In this document: positions 58,554-64,000 of the stretch, in pieces
Layout of the letters: the number at the start of each line of letters is the position of its first letter
How positions within the stretch are numbered: position 1 is the first letter of the stretch
The notes under the pieces: model-generated
Told to the model about the DNA's origin: nothing
The model's input: the letters and a program-made list of their open reading frames with translations, nothing else
Databases searched by the model: none
Source: Pseudomonas ovata
GTDB lineage: Bacteria > Pseudomonadota > Gammaproteobacteria > Pseudomonadales > Pseudomonadaceae
DNA length: 64,000 bases
Direction: 5' to 3'
Assembly (NCBI RefSeq): GCF_003131185.1
Contig: NZ_QFFU01000025.1
Location: forward strand, 1 to 64,000
Translations under genes and position numbers: made by a program

Positions 58554-59516
58554 ATGGGTGAGTTCGAACTGATCCGTCATTACTTCGCCGCCGCGCCCTG
58601 TGCGCGGGCCGGCGATTCAGTGGTGTTGGGCATTGGTGATGACTGCGCGCTGCTGAGCCTGGCGCCGGGCGAGCAGCTGGCGGTGTCCACCGACACGCTG
58701 GTGGCCGGCGTGCATTTTCCGGCGGTCTGCGATCCTTTCCTGCTCGGCCAGCGCGCCCTGGGCGTATCGGCCAGCGACCTGGCCGCGATGGGCGCCCGCC
58801 CGATCGGTTTCACCCTGGCCCTGACCGTTGCCGATTTCAATGCCGACTGGCTGCAAGCCTTTGCCCAGGGCCTGAACCGCATGGCTGAAGGCTGTGACCT
58901 GCGGTTGATTGGCGGCGACACCACCCGCGGCCCCCTGAGCCTGACCCTGACCGTATTCGGTGGCGTGCCGACAGGCCTGGCCCTGACCCGCAGCGGTGCC
59001 CAAGTGGGCGATCTGTTGTGTGTGGGGGGCGCGCTGGGCGACGCCGCCGGCGCCTTGCCGCTGGTAGTGGGCGAGCGTACGGCGGAGCCGGCGCTGGCCT
59101 TGCCGCTGCTGGCGCGCTACTGGTCGCCGCAGCCGCAACTGGCCCTGGGCCAGGCGCTGCGCGGCAAGGCCACGGCGGCGCTGGACATCTCCGACGGCCT
59201 GCTGGCCGACTGTGGGCATATCGCCAAGGCTTCCGGTGTGCGCCTGCTGGTCGAGCGCGAGCAGGTGCCGCTGTCGACCGCCGTGCTTGGCTTGCTGGGC
59301 GCGGATGCCGCGTACGAGGCGGCCCTCAGCGGCGGCGACGACTACGTGCTGGCCTTCACCCTGCCGGCTGAACACCTGCAGGCTTTGCAGGCCGAAGGTG
59401 GGGCGGTGCAGATCATTGGCCGGGTCGTGGCAGGCGAGGGTGTGGCCCTGATCGATGCCGATGGCCGGGACATCACCCCGGCGGTGCGCGGCTACCAACA
59501 TTTTCGAGCGTCTTAG
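58554..59516 (+). CDS. thiL: Thiamine-monophosphate kinase
   Basis: Phosphorylates thiamine monophosphate to the active cofactor. ATG 58554 gives 320 residues. Motifs: VLGIGDDCALL, DLAAMGARPIGF and LDISDGLLADCGHI. In P. aeruginosa pgpA follows immediately; here a 191-bp gap leads to ribA. Confidence 0.94.
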   Translation: MGEFELIRHYFAAAPCARAGDSVVLGIGDDCALLSLAPGEQLAVSTDTLVAGVHFPAVCDPFLLGQRALGVSASDLAAMGARPIGFTLALTVADFNADWLQAFAQGLNRMAEGCDLRLIGGDTTRGPLSLTLTVFGGVPTGLALTRSGAQVGDLLCVGGALGDAAGALPLVVGERTAEPALALPLLARYWSPQPQLALGQALRGKATAALDISDGLLADCGHIAKASGVRLLVEREQVPLSTAVLGLLGADAAYEAALSGGDDYVLAFTLPAEHLQALQAEGGAVQIIGRVVAGEGVALIDADGRDITPAVRGYQHFRAS

Positions 59517-59520
59517 TTAA

Positions 59521-59574
59521 TGACAACCCCGGCCCATCAACCGGGTCGCCGGGCCTGTGCAGGCCTGGTTGTCA
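59521..59574. repeat. Compound inverted repeat between thiL and ribA
   Basis: Outer stem TGACAACC (59521-59528) with GGTTGTCA (59567-59574). Inside are hairpins CCCGG..CCGGG (59528-59545) and GGCCTG..CAGGCC (59552-59565), forming a possible three-way junction. No T tail. The rest of the gap has only a TACAAT -10-like box (59666-59671). Confidence 0.6.
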
Positions 59575-59707
59575 CGGCAAGGGCTGGTGTGGATCGTCGA
59601 TCTGATCTAGCGTTTCGATCTTAACGTACGAATATTCGGCATAAGCGTCGCTTAGTACCTGCTGTTACAATGCGGCCCTTGCCAGTTCTCACATTTAGGA
59701 GCACACG

Positions 59708-60325
59708 GTGCCCGTCGTTTTTGTCGCCGCTTCCAAGCTGCCCACGCCTTTCGCGCAATTCACCATGCATGGCTTTCTTGAGTCGGCCACCGGGCGCGAG
59801 CACGTTGTCCTGAGCCTGGGCGACATCGCCGACGGTGCGCCGGTGCTGGGGCGCGTGCATTCCGAATGCCTGACCGGCGACGCCTTGTTCAGCCAGCGTT
59901 GCGACTGTGGCTCCCAACTGGAAGCGGCCCTGCGGGCCATCGCCAGCGAAGGCCGTGGCGTGCTGCTGTACCTGCGCCAGGAAGGGCGCGGCATCGGCCT
60001 GATGAACAAGATCCGCGCCTATGAACTGCAAGATGGCGGGGCCGACACGGTCGAAGCCAACGAGCGCTTGGGCTTTGCCGCCGACCAGCGCGAATACGCC
60101 ATCTGCCTGCCGATGCTCCAGCACCTGGGCGTCGAGTCGCTGCGCCTGATGACCAACAACCCGCGCAAGGTCAAGGCCCTGACCGACATGGGCATCAAGG
60201 TGGCCGAGCGTGTGCCGCTGCACACTGGCCATAACCCGCACAACAAGCTGTACCTGGCCACCAAGGCCGGCAAGCTGGGGCACATGATGGGCAACGAACA
60301 CCAGAGCGAGGTCGACCCGGCGTGA
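59708..60325 (+). CDS. ribA: GTP cyclohydrolase II
   Basis: First committed step of riboflavin synthesis. GTG 59708 gives 205 residues. Zinc ligands Cys54, Cys65 and Cys67 (SECLTGDALFSQRCDCG) and the catalytic loop RQEGRGIGL are intact. The stop overlaps the next gene. Confidence 0.96.
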   Translation: MPVVFVAASKLPTPFAQFTMHGFLESATGREHVVLSLGDIADGAPVLGRVHSECLTGDALFSQRCDCGSQLEAALRAIASEGRGVLLYLRQEGRGIGLMNKIRAYELQDGGADTVEANERLGFAADQREYAICLPMLQHLGVESLRLMTNNPRKVKALTDMGIKVAERVPLHTGHNPHNKLYLATKAGKLGHMMGNEHQSEVDPA

Positions 60326-60750
60326 CGCGCGGCCAGGTCTACCAGCGCCTGGAGCTGGCCTGGTGGCGGCAACTGGGCCTGACCCTGGCGCCGTTGCTGC
60401 TGGCCTGCGTGTTCTTCACCGTCTCGGAGCCCGGCATCCTGGCGCTGTTGCTCTTTATAGCCGGTGTCGGCTCGTTGTTGATCAGCTTCAAGCTGTACGG
60501 CGCCTACAAGCGGGCACTCGACCTGACCCGCGCTGCCCTCGACACCTCCGCCGAACCCGCCGCCTGGCTCAGGCTCGCCGCCGTACGCCGCACCGCCTTC
60601 CTGGCCGCCAGCCTGCCGGCCTGGTTCGCCGCCGTCGGCGTGCTGTTCAGCCTGCACGCCGTGCCGGTGGTGCTGCTGGCGCTGGCCAGCCTGGGACTGT
60701 TGCTGCTGTACCGTATCCCGCCATTGGTGCCGGTGCCGCCGGTGGCTTGA
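60322..60750 (+). CDS. Small membrane protein after ribA
   Basis: 142 residues from GTG 60322, overlapping the ribA stop. Four predicted spans (about 17-34, 38-57, 88-108 and 112-130) with few charged residues between. I do not recognise the family. Coupling to ribA suggests co-expression only. Confidence 0.75.
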   Translation: MTRGQVYQRLELAWWRQLGLTLAPLLLACVFFTVSEPGILALLLFIAGVGSLLISFKLYGAYKRALDLTRAALDTSAEPAAWLRLAAVRRTAFLAASLPAWFAAVGVLFSLHAVPVVLLALASLGLLLLYRIPPLVPVPPVA

Positions 60751-60754
60751 AGGG

Positions 60755-61462
60755 TTATTCATAATTGCCCTGCCAGACCTTTTCGGTGTATTTCACGGTA
60801 GGCCGCAAAACGGTATGCAAAAAAGCCAGATACTGCTCCAGCAGATCATCATCAGGAAAGCGGACATCAAAGCCCTGCGGTACATCCGTGCAGTGATGGA
60901 CGATGATGCGGTACTTGCGGTCCACCGTGACGAAGTGGAATTCGTCCCAGGGTAGGCCTGGATGATGCCTGGGCTCGGGGCGTTGCCACGACATCAAGGC
61001 CCCGCCGGTGCCCACCAGAATGAACACCGGGCCGAAAACGGTCAGTAATGCCGAGCCGGTAAAGATACCCAGGAACATGACCGCCAGAACAAACACAATG
61101 ACGATGCCCTTGAACAGGTCTTCGGTGTAGTCGGGGTAATAGAGGCAGTCGTCGCTTTCTATGTGGTCAGGGTAAACCCGGTAGTTGAAGAGGGTTTTCT
61201 GGCGGACCATGGCCAGGATTGCGAGGGACATTAGAAGCGAGCTGACGATGAAGAAGATTGGAGTGCCATAGCCCTCGGCAGCGCTAGGGTTGATAAGCCA
61301 AAGTGTGTAGATCAGGAATATTCCGGGCGCGCCAAAAGACACCAGTGCGAGAAACTTTCTGTCGCGAGGCGATTGATCGATTGTCTTGATTGACCACGTC
61401 ATCAGTGTTGAAGCTTCTTTATCGGTAATCTGTTCTGCCGTTGAGTTGTCAGGGCTCATCAT
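60755..61462 (-). CDS. Candidate T6SS immunity protein, copy 1
   Basis: 235 residues from ATG 61462 (MMSPDNSTAEQ). This start gives both paralogs the same length; the upstream frame differs in length between copies. Four spans are predicted (about 34-54, 58-80, 108-128 and 130-150), with a soluble C-terminal ~80 residues. The protein matches copy 2 with one change over the last ~150 residues but differs at many positions in spans 1-2. The immunity role is inferred from position and topology. Confidence 0.65.
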   Translation of the reverse strand: MMSPDNSTAEQITDKEASTLMTWSIKTIDQSPRDRKFLALVSFGAPGIFLIYTLWLINPSAAEGYGTPIFFIVSSLLMSLAILAMVRQKTLFNYRVYPDHIESDDCLYYPDYTEDLFKGIVIVFVLAVMFLGIFTGSALLTVFGPVFILVGTGGALMSWQRPEPRHHPGLPWDEFHFVTVDRKYRIIVHHCTDVPQGFDVRFPDDDLLEQYLAFLHTVLRPTVKYTEKVWQGNYE

Positions 61463-61512
61463 CTCATCCATTTGAAATTTTTGATGGTGTCGGCAATGCT
61501 GTTGCCAAGACG

Positions 61513-61538
61513 CTCTCACGGCCCGCTCGGGCTGAGAG
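61513..61538. repeat. Stem-loop before immunity copy 1
   Basis: CTCTCA + GCCCG pairs with CGGGC + TGAGAG, with a 2-nt bulge and a 2-nt loop. The equivalent site in copy 2 (62538-62561) keeps the pairing despite sequence changes. Confidence 0.55.
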
Positions 61539-61563
61539 GCTGTCTTGAAGACTTCGTTGTCAA

Positions 61564-61776
61564 TCATGAAATCAGGTAGATCTTCCACGCGCCCTCACGG
61601 GTCTCGTTTCTGACTTGCAGTTCAGTGTTCTCTGCGCCATTGATTGCGTGACTGCCCTCATGATTCAGTGCGACTTTATAGAGATGACCAATGTCCCGAG
61701 GCGCGGCTTGCGGGTCTGTATTCGTTTGCAGTTTTGTGTGTTTTAGCGGGTGCCGTCGGCGGGTAAGGTTATTCAT
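61564..61776 (-). pseudogene. Orphan C-terminal fragment of the effector gene
   Basis: A 70-codon frame whose last 47 residues match the effector's C-terminus at 39 positions (AINGAENTELQVRNETREGA is shared). Its start overlaps the stop of immunity copy 2. The first ~23 residues are unrelated. Most likely a remnant of tandem duplication, possibly still translated. Confidence 0.75.
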
Positions 61777-62476
61777 AATTGCCCTGCCAGACCCTCTCGG
61801 TGTACTTCACGGTAGGCCGCAGAACGGTATGTAAAAAAGCCAGATACTGCTCCAGCAGATCATCATCAGGAAAGCGGACATCAAAGCCCTGCGGTACATC
61901 CGTGCAGTGATGGACGATGATGCGGTATTTGCGGTCCACCGTGACAAAGTGAAACTCGTCCCAAGGCAGGCCTGGATGATGCCTGGGCTCGGGACGTTGC
62001 CACGACATCAAGGCCCCTCCGGTGCCCACCAGAATGAACACCGGGCCGAAAACGGTCAGTAATGCCGAGCCGGTAAAGATACCCAGGAACATGACCGCCA
62101 GAACAAACACAATGACGATGCCCTTGAACAGGTCTTCGGTGTAGTCGGGGTAATAGAGGCAGTCGTCACTTTCTATGTGGTCAGGGTAAACCCGGTAGTT
62201 GAAGAGGGTTTTCTGGCGGACCATGGCCAGAATTCCGAAGGAGGCTAAAAGCATACTGACGGTGATTGAAATCGGGAATCCATAGCTCTCGACGGTGCTG
62301 AGATCAGTCAGCCAGAGTATGTAGGCCAGGAAAGCGCCAGGTGCACCAAAAGAAAACAGTGCGAGAAATCTTCTGTCGCTAGGCGATTGATCGATTGCCT
62401 TGATTGACCATGTCATCAGTGTTGAAGCTTCTTTATCGGTAATCTGTTCTGCCGTTGAGTTGTCAGGGCTCATCAT
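61769..62476 (-). CDS. Candidate T6SS immunity protein, copy 2
   Basis: 235 residues from ATG 62476. Same topology as copy 1: four spans and a soluble tail containing PWDEFHFVTVDRKYRIIVHH. It lies 111 bp downstream of the effector stop, so it is the cognate candidate. Changes relative to copy 1 concentrate in residues ~25-75, covering spans 1-2 and the loop between. Confidence 0.68.
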   Translation of the reverse strand: MMSPDNSTAEQITDKEASTLMTWSIKAIDQSPSDRRFLALFSFGAPGAFLAYILWLTDLSTVESYGFPISITVSMLLASFGILAMVRQKTLFNYRVYPDHIESDDCLYYPDYTEDLFKGIVIVFVLAVMFLGIFTGSALLTVFGPVFILVGTGGALMSWQRPEPRHHPGLPWDEFHFVTVDRKYRIIVHHCTDVPQGFDVRFPDDDLLEQYLAFLHTVLRPTVKYTERVWQGNYE

Positions 62477-62537
62477 CTTGTCCGTTTTGATTTTGAGAGT
62501 GCCATACAAGGAAATCGGCAAGGCGGTTGACGATTTG

Positions 62538-62561
62538 CTCCCAGCCCGGTCGGGCTGAGAG
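62538..62561. repeat. Stem-loop between effector and immunity copy 2
   Basis: CTCCCAGCCCG pairs with CGGGCTGAGAG (11 bp, one wobble) with a 2-nt loop. It sits between the effector stop and the chosen immunity start. Confidence 0.55.
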
Positions 62562-62587
62562 GCTGTCTTGAAAGACTTCATTGTCAA

Positions 62588-64000
62588 TCATGAAATCAGG
62601 TAGATTTCCCACGCGCCCTCGCGGGTCTCGTTCCTGACTTGCAGTTCAGTGTTCTCGGCACCATTGATTGCACGACTGCCCTTACGATTCAGCGCAATTT
62701 GATAAAGGTAACCAATGTCCTGCGGTGCGGCTTTCAGGATGTTATCGGGGTACCAGATCTGCAGTTCCAGAAAGTCGGCATCCGGCTCGACGGGTATCCA
62801 GGTTTGCCAGATGACACCGTCATCCTTGTCCAGGGTTGCTCCGAAGGGGATGATGTATTCCGACGGAGGCCTTTGATTATTGATGTCTCCCCATTTTGCC
62901 GGGTTTCTATAAGTGCCTTTGTCAAGAAAACTTTCCTTGATCGGGAACGCCATCTTTTCCGCCCCCAGCAGGCCATAGGCTCTCTTGCTGATGATGGCAT
63001 CGAAGCCTATGACTTGATCACGCAGGGCATTAGGGAAACGGATTTGTACCCAGGCACCGTTCTTTTCAGCGACGGGGATGGAATCGCCTTTGCCAATGTT
63101 CATGTCGTAATAGTGCTCGGTACTCTTGACCAGCACCTCAGGGCTCAGCTCTATTTCCATGAAGGCGCGCTTTTCTTCAATCTGGCCCTCCAGTGTGTCG
63201 GGGTAGCGGTACTTAGGCGTGTGGGACCAGCAGCACTTTCTCAGCCATGAGCCGATGCTGTCTTGTTTCAGATAGTTGATGAGCGTTGTCATAAAAAGAT
63301 AAATGCCTCCTACGATCATCAGGCCGAAGGCGAACCAGGGACCCATGACAAAAGTGGCCAGCCTTGCGTTAAAAAGTGCTGCTATTTGTAAAGCTCCACT
63401 ACTTCCCATAGCAAGTACGGAATAAATCTTTACAGTCGTAAATACTTTTTCCTCGTCCGTTTTGGCGTTTTCTCGATCATCTCGCAGATCCCAGATTTCC
63501 AATGCGGCAGCTGCTATTGCGAACAGTCCCGTCCCTAGTAACCGTGTCCTGAAGTTACGAACCGCGTCAGCCCACACCGGATTTCCCCGAGCTCTCCAAT
63601 AAGCCGCTGAATGATCCAGTATAGAGATATCCTTTCCGCGTATAACCACCGGCTTCGCGCCCCTCACCACCGACCACGGCGATTCCAGATACAACGCCGT
63701 CAACAGGTTGAGGCTCCACGCCAGGCTGTACGCCACCTTGGCCAGGTCCTTTTGCGTCAGGGTTCCATCGCGGCTCAGGTCCCGCCATATGAAGGCGGTG
63801 TTGATGAAGTTGAGGATGATCACCCCCCAGCTGATGCTGGCGCCATGAACGCCCAGGTGTTTGCTCCAGGCCTGCATGTGTTTTTGCCAGTCCTTGAGCG
63901 TGTGCTTGCCCGATTGTATGAAGGCACGAATGTCTTCCTGCAGCAGGCGGGCATATTGATTGTTCTGGTAGTCCAGCAGCGCGGGCCGGCTGGCTTCATG
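62588..64000 (-). CDS. Probable VasX/BTH_I2691-type T6SS effector, C-terminal part (partial)
   Basis: The reading frame stays open to the right edge, so the N-terminus is outside the window; ~470 residues are visible. Five predicted spans (near WGVIILNFINTAF, VAYSLAWSLNLL, LLGTGLFAIAAAAL, YSVLAMGSSGAL and GPWFAFGLMIVGGIYLF) are followed by a ~220-residue soluble tail ending GAWEIYLIS. A membrane-active toxin with an immunity gene just downstream is the pattern of VasX-like pore-forming effectors. The family call is from memory of related Pseudomonas proteins. Confidence 0.65.
   Translation of the reverse strand, partial: HEASRPALLDYQNNQYARLLQEDIRAFIQSGKHTLKDWQKHMQAWSKHLGVHGASISWGVIILNFINTAFIWRDLSRDGTLTQKDLAKVAYSLAWSLNLLTALYLESPWSVVRGAKPVVIRGKDISILDHSAAYWRARGNPVWADAVRNFRTRLLGTGLFAIAAAALEIWDLRDDRENAKTDEEKVFTTVKIYSVLAMGSSGALQIAALFNARLATFVMGPWFAFGLMIVGGIYLFMTTLINYLKQDSIGSWLRKCCWSHTPKYRYPDTLEGQIEEKRAFMEIELSPEVLVKSTEHYYDMNIGKGDSIPVAEKNGAWVQIRFPNALRDQVIGFDAIISKRAYGLLGAEKMAFPIKESFLDKGTYRNPAKWGDINNQRPPSEYIIPFGATLDKDDGVIWQTWIPVEPDADFLELQIWYPDNILKAAPQDIGYLYQIALNRKGSRAINGAENTELQVRNETREGAWEIYLIS

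Larger units (their letters stand above)
60753..61709. repeat. ~0.96-kb direct repeat, copy 1
   Basis: Aligns with 61767-62733 at an offset of 1014 bp. It contains one immunity-like gene and the 3' tail of the effector gene. Identity is near-complete over the 3' half of the immunity gene and falls toward its 5' half. Confidence 0.85.
61767..62733. repeat. ~0.97-kb direct repeat, copy 2
   Basis: Partner of 60753-61709. This copy adjoins the intact effector 3' end. Confidence 0.85.

Noticed and set aside
61464..61588. Longer start for immunity copy 1 (and 62477-62587 for copy 2)
   Set aside because: The upstream peptides differ in length and sequence between copies, while similarity begins exactly at MMSPDNS.

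Overview
The window is a chromosomal segment of a Pseudomonas (gamma-proteobacterium, putida/fluorescens lineage). Gene order, protein sequences and lengths match the Pseudomonas core genome: birA-coaX-SPOR, a Tyr-Gly-Thr-Trp tRNA cluster, secE-nusG, L11/L10/rpoBC, str, S10, spc and alpha ribosomal operons, katA-ferritin-uvrA-MFS-ssb, oprG, a MacB-like ABC operon, nrdR and the rib/nusB/thiL block. The species cannot be fixed from the sequence alone.

Layout. 1-101 is the 3' tail of an rRNA operon (5S end and terminator). 191-2322 holds birA, coaX and a SPOR protein. 2465-3001 holds four tRNA genes, and tufB, which sits in this cluster in P. aeruginosa, is absent here. 3045-33290 is a nearly uninterrupted block of transcription and translation genes: secE, nusG, L11, L1, L10, L7/L12, rpoB, rpoC, S12, S7, EF-G, EF-Tu, then the S10-spc-alpha gene series through rpoA and L17. 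Two unusual terminator/promoter junctions divide that series (rpsN-rpsH and rpmJ-rpsM). 33469-40525 is an oxidative stress, iron storage and DNA repair group: katA, an FtnA-like ferritin, uvrA, a YajR-like MFS exporter and ssb.

40626-47789 is more variable: two small proteins of unknown role, a large MscS-type channel preceded by a 28-bp palindrome, an RmlD-like protein without the usual catalytic Tyr/Lys next to an active-looking epimerase, an orphan membrane protein, and oprG with a candidate ANR site. 47892-51081 is a DUF2796/ABC/DUF3299 operon with a candidate Zur operator, pointing to a role in zinc limitation. 51239-53778 holds small housekeeping genes (CnoX/YbbN, a methyltransferase, a YbaY lipoprotein). 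53957-60750 is nrdR-ribD-ribE-ribBA-ribH-nusB-thiL-ribA and a membrane protein, with no pgpA between thiL and ribA.

60755-64000 (minus strand) is the least ordinary part: the C-terminal half of a large multi-membrane-span protein that looks like a VasX/BTH_I2691-type type VI secretion effector (the gene runs off the window), followed by two tandem paralogous four-span membrane proteins (candidate immunity proteins), with an orphan copy of the effector's last ~47 residues between them. This arose by a ~1-kb tandem duplication and is the best candidate for a poorly described toxin-immunity module.
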